Shown one piece after another: positions 48,011 to 57,518 of a stretch of 64,000 nt of DNA; the stretch's first letter is position 1, and the number at the start of each line of letters is the position of its first letter. The notes under the pieces were generated by a model, which saw nothing but the letters and a program-made list of their open reading frames with translations, had not been told where the DNA came from and searched no databases. Origin of the DNA: Saprospiraceae bacterium (GTDB lineage Bacteria > Bacteroidota > Bacteroidia > Chitinophagales > Saprospiraceae); NCBI GenBank assembly GCA_016715105.1, contig JADKBO010000002.1:310001-374000 (forward strand), read 5' to 3'. Position numbers and translations under genes: made by a program.

Positions 48011-49495
48011 TTAGTTTTTGGCTGCAATTTTCTTCATAGAAGTCATCGCCTCTCTCAACCAAGTTCCAACTTTTTCTATGGAGTGGTTTCTCAAAACTTT
48101 GTTGATTCTGATCAGCTCAACATTGTCTACATTTTTATCTGCAGACTCATTGAAGTCTTTACCAATAACATCAGTATTGATTTTTGACATAAAGTCCGCC
48201 AAAAGTGGTCTGCAAGCATGATCAAATAAATAACAACCATACTCTGCTGTATCAGAAATGGTAGCATTCATTTCATACAGCTTTTTCCTAGCTATGGTAT
48301 TTGCAATCAATGGCGTTTCGTGCAATGACTCATAATATGCAGATTCTGGTTTGATTCCAGACTCGACCATCGTTTCATATGCCAATTCAACACCTGCTCT
48401 GACCATGGCAACCATCAAAAGACCGTTGTCGTAATATTCCTGCTCCTCAATTTTGTTTGAGGTAATGCTAGACTTCTCAAATGGTGTTTCTGCTGTTGCA
48501 GCTCTCCACGTCAAAAGGTTGTGATCGTTGTTGTGCCAATCTTCCATCATTGTTTTGGAAAAATGACCACTCATGATGTCGTCCTGGTGTTTTTGGAATA
48601 GAGTCCTCATGATGTCTTTGAGTTCCTCGCTCAATTCATATGCTTTGACTTTTGCAGGATTGCTCAATCTGTCCATCATACCACTTACTCCACCATGTTT
48701 GAGAGATTCTGTGATGACTTCCCAACCATATTGCACCAATTTGGATGCATATCCTGAATCAATTCCTTGAGCAACCATTTTATCATAACACAAAAGAGAT
48801 CCTGTCTGTAAAAGTCCACAAAGGATGGTTTGTTCGCCCATCAAATCAGACTTTACCTCTGCTACAAATGATGATTTCAAAACACCAGCCTTGTCACCAC
48901 CTGTTGCAACTGCATATGCTTTTGCATAGTCCCAACCTTTTCCTTCCGGGTCATTTTCCGGGTGTACTGCGATCAATGTTGGTACACCAAAACCTCTTTT
49001 ATATTCTTCTCTTACTTCCGATCCTGGAGATTTAGGCGCTACCATCAAAACGGTAATGTCCTTTCTCACTTGCATGCCTTCTTCTACAATGTTGAATCCA
49101 TGTGAATAAGAAAGTGCAGCTCCTTGTTTCATCAATGGCATGACCGCTGAAACAACAGAAGTGTGTTGCTTATCTGGCGTGAGGTTGATAACTAAGTCCG
49201 CAGTTGGTATCAACTCTTCATAAGTCCCTACTTTAAAACCATTTTCAGAGGCATTTAGAAAAGATTTTCTTTTGCTTTCTATTGCTTCCTTTCTGAGGGT
49301 ATAGGAAATATCAAGACCAGAATCTCTCATATTGAGTCCTTGATTCAAGCCCTGAGCTCCACAACCTACAATTACTATTTTTTTTCCTTTGAGTGCCTCT
49401 ACGCCTTCTGAAAAAGCAGAACTGTCCATGAATTCACAAACTCCTAGTTGATTGAGCTGCTCTCTGAGTGGTAGCGTATTAAAATAATTTGCCAT
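48011..49495 (-). CDS. ilvC: Ketol-acid reductoisomerase (long class II form)
   Basis: NADPH- and Mg-dependent conversion of acetolactate to dihydroxy-isovalerate, in valine, leucine and isoleucine synthesis. At 494 residues it is the long form with duplicated C-terminal domain, as in enterics and Bacteroidota. Landmarks: IVIVGCGAQGLNQGLN (Rossmann loop), RKEAIESKRKS, VAPKSPGSEVREEY, and the metal-site SDLMGEQTILCGLL. It is the last gene of the leuA-ilvDBNC operon, 33 bases after ilvN. Confidence 0.96.
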   Translation of the reverse strand: MANYFNTLPLREQLNQLGVCEFMDSSAFSEGVEALKGKKIVIVGCGAQGLNQGLNMRDSGLDISYTLRKEAIESKRKSFLNASENGFKVGTYEELIPTADLVINLTPDKQHTSVVSAVMPLMKQGAALSYSHGFNIVEEGMQVRKDITVLMVAPKSPGSEVREEYKRGFGVPTLIAVHPENDPEGKGWDYAKAYAVATGGDKAGVLKSSFVAEVKSDLMGEQTILCGLLQTGSLLCYDKMVAQGIDSGYASKLVQYGWEVITESLKHGGVSGMMDRLSNPAKVKAYELSEELKDIMRTLFQKHQDDIMSGHFSKTMMEDWHNNDHNLLTWRAATAETPFEKSSITSNKIEEQEYYDNGLLMVAMVRAGVELAYETMVESGIKPESAYYESLHETPLIANTIARKKLYEMNATISDTAEYGCYLFDHACRPLLADFMSKINTDVIGKDFNESADKNVDNVELIRINKVLRNHSIEKVGTWLREAMTSMKKIAAKN

Positions 49496-49528
49496 TGTTG
49501 ATTTTACGTTTTTGAAAAAGTTTTATGA

Positions 49529-50110
49529 TTAATTTTTTGATACATATTCTTGCTCCAAGGATTTGAGATAGTTATTGAGTCTCTCCATTGGTTTTACAAT
49601 TGCGACCCTTCCAGACCTCACAAATTCATAAATGCCAAAATCCTTGAATGCATCCAGTAGCGCTTCTGTGTCTGCCTGATGGCCAGTTTTTTCAATTACA
49701 ATATACTCTTCCTCTATTGCTAATACTCTGGCATTGTGTTTCCTCACTACATTTTCTATCACTTTGCTATTGTAAAAAACTTTTATAGGAATTTTGTATA
49801 GAGCTATCTCTTGATAAATGATTTCGTCATTGGTGTAGTAAAACACCTTTAAAACATCAATTTGTTTATCAATCTGTTTGGCCAATTTCCTTACTTGCTC
49901 TTCAGTAACCCTTACCATGATGGTAAATCTGAAAATGCCTTCTGTAGAGGAAGGAGACGCCGTAAGACTTTCTATATTATAATGCCTTCTCGTAATCACT
50001 GCCACAATTCTAGCCAATAAGCCAGTTTTGTTTTCACAAAATACGGTCAGCGTATATTCTTGTATTTCTGTATTTTCTGTTGACATTTCTCTGATTTCTA
50101 TTGCTTTCAA
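49529..50110 (-). CDS. ilvN: Acetolactate synthase small (regulatory) subunit
   Basis: ACT-domain regulatory subunit of acetohydroxyacid synthase. 193 residues with the hallmark TLTVFCENKTGLLARIVAVI and RRHYNIESLTAS in the N-terminal ACT domain and a C-terminal regulatory domain including GIYEFVRSGRVAI. The ATG at 50110 lies 3 bases after ilvB; an alternative ATG at 50086 starts just ahead of the ACT domain and may be the real start. Valine feedback is expected from the family but cannot be read from sequence. Confidence 0.92.
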   Translation of the reverse strand: MKAIEIREMSTENTEIQEYTLTVFCENKTGLLARIVAVITRRHYNIESLTASPSSTEGIFRFTIMVRVTEEQVRKLAKQIDKQIDVLKVFYYTNDEIIYQEIALYKIPIKVFYNSKVIENVVRKHNARVLAIEEEYIVIEKTGHQADTEALLDAFKDFGIYEFVRSGRVAIVKPMERLNNYLKSLEQEYVSKN

Positions 50111-50113
50111 ATA

Positions 50114-51850
50114 TCAATAAACAATTTCATCAACGGCCTTACCTGAAGGTATCATTGGGAAAATATTTTCTTCCTTTTCTACCATAACATGAAGCAAATA
50201 TGCCCCATCATATTCAAGCATTTGTTTGATTCCCGCCTCAAGTTCAGAAGCTTCTGTAATTTTATGTCCGGCGACTCCAAAACCATTGGCAATCATGACA
50301 AAATTTGGGTTTTGTAATTCCACAGAAGAATACCTTCTTTCGTGAAATAACTCTTGCCACTGACGCACCATGCCCAAAAATTCATTATCTAAAATGACGA
50401 TCTTGACAGGCACATTCCATTGTGTGCAAACTCCAAGTTCTTGTAAGGTCATTTGGAAACCGCCATCTCCTATAAATGCAACTACTGTGCGATCTGGGGC
50501 TCCGATTGCTGCACCTATTGCTGCAGGAAGTCCAAAACCCATTGTACCAGCTCCTCCAGATGAGACCCACTGGTCATGACCAAGATAATCATAATATCTG
50601 GCTGCTGCCATCTGGTGTTGACCAACGTCTGTTACAACGATTGCTTGCCCTTTTGTACTGTCAGAAATAGCTTTGATGACACGACCCATCGTCATCTTTT
50701 TATCATCATCTTTTTCCAAAACTTTGTCAATGATCTTCTCTTTCTCGATTTTGTCATATGCTCGGAATTCCTGAAGCCACTCTGAGTGTTGCTTGCTTTC
50801 TACCAAAGGTAAAAGTGCTGCCAATGCTTCTTTGGCATCTGCATGTACTGCAACCTCCGTCATTACGTTTTTGTCGATCTCTGCTTGATCAATTTCTATG
50901 TGAATGACTTTGGCTTGTTTGGCATATTTCTTGAGATTACCCGTCACACGGTCATCAAATCTCATCCCTATTGCAATTAAAACATCACAAGAATTGGTCA
51001 AAATATTTGGTCCAACATTTCCGTGCATTCCCAACATTCCTACGCTAAGCTCGTGATCTACCGAAAGCGTAGATAATCCATGAATGGTCGTTGCTACAGG
51101 AATACCTGTTTTCTCAACAAAGGTTTTCAAAAGATCTTGTGCTTTGGCAATGTGAACACCATGTCCGCTCAAAATCAACGGTTTCTTTGCACTATTTATG
51201 AGCTCTGCAGCTTGTGCAATTGCACTTTTATCAAGTATTGGCAAAGGTCTGTAACTTCTGATTACAATGTCTTTGTTGTAACTAAAATCAAAGCTTTGAA
51301 GCTGAGCATCTTTAGTTATATCTACCAATACAGGCCCCGGCCTACCAGAATTTGCTATTCTAAATGCCTTGGACATTGCCGCTGGAATATCTTCTGCTTT
51401 TGTAATTTGAATGTTCCACTTGGTCACCGTTGTCGTACAACCAATAACATCCACTTCTTGGAAAGCATCTGAACCCAATAAAGTACTAAACACCTGTCCT
51501 GTGATGCAAACCAATGGTGTTGAATCCAACAAAGCATCAGCCAGACCTGTAACCAAGTTGGTTGCACCTGGTCCTGAAGTGGCCATAGCAATGCCAATTT
51601 TTCTGGTCACCCGTGCATATCCTTGAGCTGCATGAATGCCTCCTTGCTCGTGACGTGGTAATATGTGTCTCAGTCTGTCTTGATAATCATATAAGGCATC
51701 ATAAATTGGCATGATGGCACCACCTGGATAGCCAAATATGGTATCTACACCCTCTTGTATAAAACATTCCAACACCGCCTGAGCTCCAGTAAGTCTTTTG
51801 GTCTCTTGATGTTTGCCGTTTTGGCTAATTGTTGTTTCTTTTGTCAACAT
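50114..51850 (-). CDS. ilvB: Acetolactate synthase large subunit
   Basis: Thiamine-diphosphate-dependent enzyme, 578 residues, that condenses pyruvate to acetolactate. It has the catalytic-Glu region IFGYPGGAIMPIYDAL and PRHEQGGIHAAQGYAR, the FAD-binding middle domain (GMLGMHGN, GMRFDDRVTG) and the C-terminal ThDP domain with FIGDGGFQMTLQEL and the metal site DNEFLGMVRQWQ. The start at 51850 is 27 bases after ilvD. Confidence 0.95.
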   Translation of the reverse strand: MLTKETTISQNGKHQETKRLTGAQAVLECFIQEGVDTIFGYPGGAIMPIYDALYDYQDRLRHILPRHEQGGIHAAQGYARVTRKIGIAMATSGPGATNLVTGLADALLDSTPLVCITGQVFSTLLGSDAFQEVDVIGCTTTVTKWNIQITKAEDIPAAMSKAFRIANSGRPGPVLVDITKDAQLQSFDFSYNKDIVIRSYRPLPILDKSAIAQAAELINSAKKPLILSGHGVHIAKAQDLLKTFVEKTGIPVATTIHGLSTLSVDHELSVGMLGMHGNVGPNILTNSCDVLIAIGMRFDDRVTGNLKKYAKQAKVIHIEIDQAEIDKNVMTEVAVHADAKEALAALLPLVESKQHSEWLQEFRAYDKIEKEKIIDKVLEKDDDKKMTMGRVIKAISDSTKGQAIVVTDVGQHQMAAARYYDYLGHDQWVSSGGAGTMGFGLPAAIGAAIGAPDRTVVAFIGDGGFQMTLQELGVCTQWNVPVKIVILDNEFLGMVRQWQELFHERRYSSVELQNPNFVMIANGFGVAGHKITEASELEAGIKQMLEYDGAYLLHVMVEKEENIFPMIPSGKAVDEIVY

Positions 51851-51877
51851 GATCTCTTAAGTTTAGAGTCAATAATT

Positions 51878-53545
51878 TTAGCAGGTTACACAACCTTCAC
51901 TGGCTGAGGAAACTGTTTTTCTATATTTACTTAAAAAGCCCGTTAGTTTTTCATTGGGCTGAACCCACGCATTTTTTCTTTCCGCCATTTCTTCGTCTGA
52001 CACGGCCATTTCAATGATGTTTTTCTGAGCATCAATGGTAATGATGTCACCATTTTTTACGAGTGCTATACCGCCACCATCATAGGCTTCCGGTGTGATG
52101 TGCCCAACGACAAAACCGTGCGTACCTCCTGAAAATCTGCCGTCTGTGATCAACGCAACTGATTTCCCAAGACCAATTCCCATGATAGAAGAAGTTGGTT
52201 TGAGCATTTCTGGCATGCCAGGCCCACCTTTTGGTCCGCAGTATCTGATGACAACTACGTCTCCTTTTTCTATTTCTCGTGCTTGGATTGCAGCATTACA
52301 AGCGTCTTCTCCGTCATAAACTTTAGCTGGGCCAACAAAAACTTCGCCTTCCTTGCCTGTGATTTTTGCCACCGCACCTTCTGTTGCCAAATTTCCAAAA
52401 AGAATCTGGATGTGTCCATTGGGTTTGATTGGATTATCCAAAGGCATGATGATTTGTTGATTTTCATCCAATGCCTTCACATCTGCCAAGTTTTCAGCGA
52501 TGGTTTTACCCGTTACTGTGATACAATCTCCATGTAATAAGCCGTTTTCCAACATCATTTTCATGACTCCTGGCACACCACCAATTTCATGTAGGTCTTG
52601 CATCAAGTATTTGCCACTTGGTTTTAAATCTGCAAGAAAAGGAGTAGAATCGCTCCATTCTTGAAATTGATTGAGGTCGAGATCCAATTCAAATGCTTTG
52701 CTGATGGCAATCATGTGCATGACCGCATTGGTCGAACCACCCAAAACGGTGATTAAACGCACAGCATTTTCGAGTGCTTTTTTGGTCACAATGTCCCTCG
52801 GCTTGATATCCTTCTCCAACAAGTTTCTGATAGCAGCACCCAATTGTGCACTTTCTTCATTTTTGTGATGGTCAACTGCAGGATTAGAAGCATTGTATGG
52901 CAATGCCAGTCCCAGCGCCTCGATCGCAGAAGCCATGGTGTTTGCGGTGTACATTCCTCCACATGCACCTGGTCCTGGACAAGCTTTTTGTACTATTTGA
53001 TCGTATTCTGTTTGATCAATTTCACCAGATATTTTTTGGCCCAATGCTTCAAAAGCAGAAACCACATCCAATTTTTTACTTGCGTGACATCCCGGAGCAA
53101 TGGTACCACCATAAACCATGATAGCCGGTCTATTGAGTCTTCCCAATGCCATCATGGCGCCAGGCATATTTTTATCACAACCCACTACTGCGATCACTGC
53201 GTCATACCATTGTGCTGAGGTTACTGTTTCTATAGAATCCGCAATGATGTCTCTAGAGGGTAAAGAAAACCGCATCCCGCTAGTCCCCATGGAAATTCCA
53301 TCGCTCACGCCAATTGTGTTGAAAATAAGACCCACCAAATCAGATTCGTTGACCGATTTTTTGATGTCTTTCGCCAAATCATTGAGGTGCATATTGCATG
53401 GATTCCCTTCCCATCCTGTACTCACAATACCCACTTGAGGTTTTTTGAGATCTTCTGTTGATAAACCAATGGCGTGCAACATGGCTTGTGCTGCTGGTTG
53501 AGTAGGATCTTGGGTGACGTGTTTACTATATTTATTTAGTTCCAT
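51878..53545 (-). CDS. ilvD: Dihydroxy-acid dehydratase
   Basis: Fe-S enzyme of 555 residues in valine and isoleucine synthesis. All three cluster cysteines appear in their usual settings: GNPCNMHLNDLA, GCDKNMPGAMMALGR and GPGACGGMYTANTM, along with GRFSGGTHGFVVGH and a C-terminal EGCVTC. The 90-base gap to leuA and 27-base gap to ilvB are consistent with one operon. Confidence 0.95.
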   Translation of the reverse strand: MELNKYSKHVTQDPTQPAAQAMLHAIGLSTEDLKKPQVGIVSTGWEGNPCNMHLNDLAKDIKKSVNESDLVGLIFNTIGVSDGISMGTSGMRFSLPSRDIIADSIETVTSAQWYDAVIAVVGCDKNMPGAMMALGRLNRPAIMVYGGTIAPGCHASKKLDVVSAFEALGQKISGEIDQTEYDQIVQKACPGPGACGGMYTANTMASAIEALGLALPYNASNPAVDHHKNEESAQLGAAIRNLLEKDIKPRDIVTKKALENAVRLITVLGGSTNAVMHMIAISKAFELDLDLNQFQEWSDSTPFLADLKPSGKYLMQDLHEIGGVPGVMKMMLENGLLHGDCITVTGKTIAENLADVKALDENQQIIMPLDNPIKPNGHIQILFGNLATEGAVAKITGKEGEVFVGPAKVYDGEDACNAAIQAREIEKGDVVVIRYCGPKGGPGMPEMLKPTSSIMGIGLGKSVALITDGRFSGGTHGFVVGHITPEAYDGGGIALVKNGDIITIDAQKNIIEMAVSDEEMAERKNAWVQPNEKLTGFLSKYRKTVSSASEGCVTC

Positions 53546-53635
53546 AAAGAAAAATCGTAATGTATAAGTTTATGTTTTTGATTGAATTGTTTGTGCAAAA
53601 AATCTGCCAAAAAAGAATTCTGAAAATTTTTTGCT

Positions 53636-54793
53636 TTAAGCGAAGACTTTTTCTTTGAGTAGCACTTCTAAATCTTCGTCTTTGACTTCCTTTTGATTGT
53701 CCGCCAAGGTGAGGAAACCAGCATATGCCACGTCCAATTCATCTTTGGTGAGGTTGTAACCAATTTCCTTTGCTCGGTAAGCCAGGGCGGCTCTACCTGA
53801 TCTTGCAGTAAGAACTATAGATGATTTTGGAACGCCGACCTCCAATGGGTCGATGATCTCATAAGTTTCTCTGTTTTTGATCACACCATCTTGGTGTATT
53901 CCTGAAGAATGCGCAAAGGCATTGTCACCAACTATCGCTTTATTAGCTTGCACAAACATGCCCATCTCATTAGAAACTAAAATGCTGGTTGGTTTCAACA
54001 TTCTACTATTGATGTTGGTATGAAATTGTTTGGATAATTTTTGCTTGATGATCATCACTACTTCTTCCAAAGAGGTATTACCCGCTCTTTCTCCAACGCC
54101 ATTGATCGTTGATTCTATTTGTCTGGCACCATTGATGACCCCTGCTATAGAGTTTGCTGTTGCCAAACCCAAATCATTGTGGCAATGTGTTGAAAGAATC
54201 GCTCTTTCGATGCCTTTTACATTTTCCTTTAGGTACTTAATTTTTGCACCATATTCTTCAGGTAGGCAATAACCTGTTGTATCTGGAATGTTGAGAACCG
54301 TGGCTCCCGCTTTGATCACTTCTTCGCACACTCTCGCCAAAAAAGCATTTTCACTTCGACCAGCATCCTCTGCGTAAAACTCCACATCTTCTACAAAGGA
54401 TTTTGCATATTTTACTGCAGCTACTGCTCGCTCGATGATTTCTTCTGGACCACATTTAAATTTGAATTTCATGTGACTTTCAGAAGTTCCGATACCTGTG
54501 TGAATGCGTGGATATTTTGCATAAATCAACGCTTCTGCTGCAACTTTGATATCTTTTTCAACAGATCTAGACAATCCGCAAACGGTCGCATTTTTTACTA
54601 TTTTCGCAACAGCAGATACTGCTTCAAAATCTCCGGGACTAGAAATAGGAAATCCTGCTTCTATGACATCTACGCCCATTTGGTCCAAAACACTGGCTAT
54701 TTCAAGCTTTTGGTCCTTGCGTAATTTACAGCCAGGGACTTGTTCGCCATCTCTTAGAGTTGTGTCAAAAATAAAAATTTTATCTGTTGCCAT
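53636..54793 (-). CDS. leuA: 2-isopropylmalate synthase (short form, no allosteric domain)
   Basis: Condenses acetyl-CoA with 2-ketoisovalerate to start leucine synthesis. From the ATG at 54793 it has 385 residues: FDTTLRDGEQVPGCKL, IHTGIGTSESHMKFKF, ATVLNIPDTTGYCLP, STHCHNDLGLATANS and VNGARQIESTINGVGERAGNTS. The upstream ATG at 54835 would add 14 residues not expected for the family. The regulatory LeuA dimer domain of about 130 residues is absent, as in other Bacteroidota, so it is probably not leucine-inhibited in the classical way. A citramalate or homocitrate role cannot be fully ruled out. It leads the ilv operon. Confidence 0.9.
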   Translation of the reverse strand: MATDKIFIFDTTLRDGEQVPGCKLRKDQKLEIASVLDQMGVDVIEAGFPISSPGDFEAVSAVAKIVKNATVCGLSRSVEKDIKVAAEALIYAKYPRIHTGIGTSESHMKFKFKCGPEEIIERAVAAVKYAKSFVEDVEFYAEDAGRSENAFLARVCEEVIKAGATVLNIPDTTGYCLPEEYGAKIKYLKENVKGIERAILSTHCHNDLGLATANSIAGVINGARQIESTINGVGERAGNTSLEEVVMIIKQKLSKQFHTNINSRMLKPTSILVSNEMGMFVQANKAIVGDNAFAHSSGIHQDGVIKNRETYEIIDPLEVGVPKSSIVLTARSGRAALAYRAKEIGYNLTKDELDVAYAGFLTLADNQKEVKDEDLEVLLKEKVFA

Positions 54794-54881
54794 TTTTTTT
54801 ATCGATTTTGGAATTTCTTTCCAATTATAAAGCAAATTTTATTGCTATTTACGGAATACTTTGTTTCTTATTTTAAGCATT

Positions 54882-54897
54882 AACGATCAGAATCGTT
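54882..54897. promoter_or_regulatory. Candidate operator upstream of leuA
   Basis: AACGAT (54882-54887) and ATCGTT (54892-54897) form a perfect 6-bp inverted repeat with a 4-base spacer in the leuA leader, just downstream of a possible -7 element on minus. AACGAT occurs again at about 54917-54922. The layout fits a repressor site; the regulator is unknown. Confidence 0.4.
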
Positions 54898-54907
54898 TTA
54901 ACAATAT

Positions 54908-54915
54908 CAAAAATA
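54908..54915 (-). promoter_or_regulatory. Possible -7 element of the leuA-ilv operon
   Basis: TATTTTTG on minus matches TANNTTTG and is the closest such element upstream of the leuA start (about 115 bases). The nearest TTG (54941-54943) is slightly too far, so the match is tentative. Confidence 0.35.
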
Positions 54916-54955
54916 GAACGATCTTTGTTCTTACCCGAATCAATTACGAAAAGTA

Positions 54956-54968
54956 TTACAGTCTGTAA
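54956..54968. repeat. Short palindrome between leuA and the 55 kb gene
   Basis: TTACAG and CTGTAA flank a single central T, a perfect 6-bp palindrome in the divergent promoter region, 60 bases before the plus-strand ATG. It may be a dimeric-regulator site. The 234-base gap shows no gene. Confidence 0.35.
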
Positions 54969-55027
54969 TTGTCCACATAAGTATTTAAAAGACTGAATAT
55001 CAATATTTTAAATTATTTACAAATACA

Positions 55028-56593
55028 ATGCCCAAGCAACAAACGGACTTCCTCATAGACCTGATCAGCCGACTCACCAAGGCAGAAAAGCGTAGTTTTA
55101 GGTTATTTGCCAACAGACAGAATAGCAATGATGAAAAACTGTTCATGATCTTGTTTGATTTCATTGACGGAAATGATGCCTATAATGAAGAAGAGCTTTT
55201 GCGCAAATATCCACAAGTACGAAAAGTACAATTGTCTAATATCAAAGCCAATTTATATAAGCAATTGTTGACTAATTTGAGGTTGTTGTCACGAAATACT
55301 CAAGAGGATATCAACACGCGTGAATTGATTGATTTTGCAAAAATTCTACACTCCAAAGGTATGTATCGTGCAAGCCTTGATGTCTTGTACAAAGCCAAAA
55401 ACCAAGCCATGTCAAAAGACGAATATAGCCTGGCTTATGTGGCTTTGGAGTTTGAACGTCAGCTTGAAAATCAATACATTACGGGGAGTATGGCTGAAAA
55501 GGCTGAAGAAATCGAAATAGAAAGTCGGGCTCTGACAAAACAATTGGTTTTTAATGACGAGTTGGCAAATTTATCCCTCCGTCTTTATGGCTTGTACCTC
55601 AAGTATGGTTATGTAAAAGATAAGAGAGATGCTTTATACATCAAGGAGTTTTTTAATTCACACATGCCTAGTGACGTAAATGAAAAAGAGCTCAATTTTT
55701 ATGGCAAAATGTATTTGTATCAGTCCTATGTTTGGTATTATAATATGATGCAAGACTTTGCCAACAATTATAAATTTAGTCATAAATGGGTGGAGCTTTT
55801 TGAAAGTTATCCTGACAAAAGGTTATCTGAAACGAGTTCTTACATCAAAGCCCTTCACAATGTCTTGAGTGCCACATTTATGGCAGATCGGGTTGATAAG
55901 TTTTTATTTAATTATCAGAAACTATTGGACTTTGGTGCAGATAATCAATCTCGGTTTTCGCAAAATGACGAAAGTGTCTATGCCCTTGTCAACTATATTC
56001 ACCGGCTTAACCACATTTTTATGACGGGTGAATATCGTACTGGAGTAACACAGCTTCATGATTTAGAAAAGAGCCTGGAAACCCACTTATATGGATGGGA
56101 TGTAAACAGGACCATCGTTTTTTATTACAAAATAGCCTGTGCGTACTTTGGGGCTGATAATCATAGCAAGGCTGTAGATTACCTCAATAAAATCATCAAT
56201 ATGCCAGTTGCGGACGTGCGCAACGATATACAGTGTTTTGCCAGGATTCTCAACCTCATTGCACATTATGAATTGGGCAATAAATTGTTGATCAGTTACC
56301 AGGTAAAATCAGTATTTAGATTTCTGAGTAAGATGGAAGAAATGCAGTCTGTGCAAAGAGAGATTTTTACCTTTTTGAGGAAAACACCAAGTATGATTCC
56401 CGATAAGCTCAAAACAGAATTCAAAGTTTTGCGGTCTAAGTTGGTGAAATATCAAGATGACCCTTATGAGAAACGTGCCTTTTTATACTTAGACATCATT
56501 GCTTGGCTAGACAGCAAAATAAAAGGCATACCAATAGAAACAGTCATTCAAAATAATATAAAAAATGCCAGCCTTACTAAGACTGGCATTTGA
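55028..56593 (+). CDS. Conserved Bacteroidota protein, helical, TPR-like
   Basis: 521 residues, cytoplasmic, no signal peptide. It is predicted to be almost entirely helical with repeat-like pairs (LIDLISRLTKAEKRSFRLFA, ILHSKGMYRASLDVLYKAK, IACAYFGADNHSKAVDYLN) in the manner of TPR/SEL1 solenoids. I recognise the N-terminal LTKAEKRSFRLF pattern from conserved hypothetical proteins of Bacteroidota but know no function. It is divergent from leuA. The last nine codons overlap a hairpin that resembles a terminator (56563-56591). Confidence 0.7.
   Translation: MPKQQTDFLIDLISRLTKAEKRSFRLFANRQNSNDEKLFMILFDFIDGNDAYNEEELLRKYPQVRKVQLSNIKANLYKQLLTNLRLLSRNTQEDINTRELIDFAKILHSKGMYRASLDVLYKAKNQAMSKDEYSLAYVALEFERQLENQYITGSMAEKAEEIEIESRALTKQLVFNDELANLSLRLYGLYLKYGYVKDKRDALYIKEFFNSHMPSDVNEKELNFYGKMYLYQSYVWYYNMMQDFANNYKFSHKWVELFESYPDKRLSETSSYIKALHNVLSATFMADRVDKFLFNYQKLLDFGADNQSRFSQNDESVYALVNYIHRLNHIFMTGEYRTGVTQLHDLEKSLETHLYGWDVNRTIVFYYKIACAYFGADNHSKAVDYLNKIINMPVADVRNDIQCFARILNLIAHYELGNKLLISYQVKSVFRFLSKMEEMQSVQREIFTFLRKTPSMIPDKLKTEFKVLRSKLVKYQDDPYEKRAFLYLDIIAWLDSKIKGIPIETVIQNNIKNASLTKTGI
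56563..56591 (+). terminator. Hairpin overlapping the stop codon of the 55 kb gene
   Basis: AAATGCCAG (56563-56571) pairs with CTGGCATTT (56583-56591). The TGA stop shares its first base with the end of the stem. Weak T-rich sequence follows (CGTTCGTTTTGATTTTTG), so termination is plausible. The stem-loop lies inside the coding sequence of the last residues. Confidence 0.5.
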
Positions 56594-56645
56594 TCGTTCG
56601 TTTTGATTTTTGATTCTAAAGCCGCTATTTAGCTAAATTGTTACT

Positions 56646-57518
56646 TTATTTGGCTAAACTATAGGCCGCGACTGTATTCCTGAAAAAGGTAGGAATTAAT
56701 AACGTTTGTTTATCCTGGACAAAATCAATGTCTGCAGCACTGATGGTATCCTTCGCAGTATCCAAAAGTAAAGATGTTGTACCATCTGCTGCAACGTGGT
56801 GAATGAGTCCTTTCCATGAAGAAACCAAATAACCTCCGTCGCCAATGGCTTCTACTCCGTCTGGCTGAGTGATAGAATCTGCAACGATGCTGATGGACTT
56901 GTCTGCAAATTTGTATTGGGTGAGACTTTCATCACCCCATGTTCCCAACAGCAACCGATCATTTTCTACAAATACCCCATTGGATCCTTGGAGGCTATCT
57001 ACTACAACAGATACTACTCCATCTTTAAGCATATGTAGTACTCCTTTTTGGGAATCAGTAAAATATACAATTCCGTCTGCACTGGTCGAAACATCATTGA
57101 GTCCTTCGCTGTCTTCTACCGTATAAGTTTTGGAAATTTTGCCCGTTGGAATGTCTATTTCAACCAGGTTTTTGATGTCTGTAACATACAACTTGTCGCC
57201 GATAATGCCCAATCCCTTAGGAGCGCTCAGTCCTGTGATCCATTTAGCCTCAACTACAGTGCCGTCCATTTTCAATTTTCCAATGGATCCTACACCGTCA
57301 GCGCCCCATGGTTCGCCTTCAATATTAGACACATATATTAGGTCTGTTTTAGGGTCATAAATGACTGCTTCAACCGTGGTAAAAACGGTGTCTGACTCCC
57401 ATAATTGGGTAAGTTTATAAGATTCCACAGGCATTTCCTCCTTTACTTCTTTTTGCTCATTCTTACATGAAAAAGTAAATAAGCCTATGGCCATCATAAG
57501 TAGAATAAATTTTTTCAT
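56646..57518 (-). CDS. SMP-30/gluconolactonase-like lipoprotein
   Basis: 290 residues from the ATG at 57518, which gives a clean lipoprotein signal (LFTFSC); the upstream ATG at 57560 adds a polar stretch. The mature protein is a beta-propeller of six SMP-30/NHL-like blades, with AVIYDPKTDLIYVSNIEG, GIIGDKLYVTDIKNLVEI and EGLNDVSTSADGIVYFTDS. Relatives hydrolyse sugar lactones or act as calcium-binding propellers. The exact substrate is unknown, and metal ligands cannot be assigned confidently. It is convergent with the 55 kb gene. Confidence 0.78.
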   Translation of the reverse strand: MKKFILLMMAIGLFTFSCKNEQKEVKEEMPVESYKLTQLWESDTVFTTVEAVIYDPKTDLIYVSNIEGEPWGADGVGSIGKLKMDGTVVEAKWITGLSAPKGLGIIGDKLYVTDIKNLVEIDIPTGKISKTYTVEDSEGLNDVSTSADGIVYFTDSQKGVLHMLKDGVVSVVVDSLQGSNGVFVENDRLLLGTWGDESLTQYKFADKSISIVADSITQPDGVEAIGDGGYLVSSWKGLIHHVAADGTTSLLLDTAKDTISAADIDFVQDKQTLLIPTFFRNTVAAYSLAK

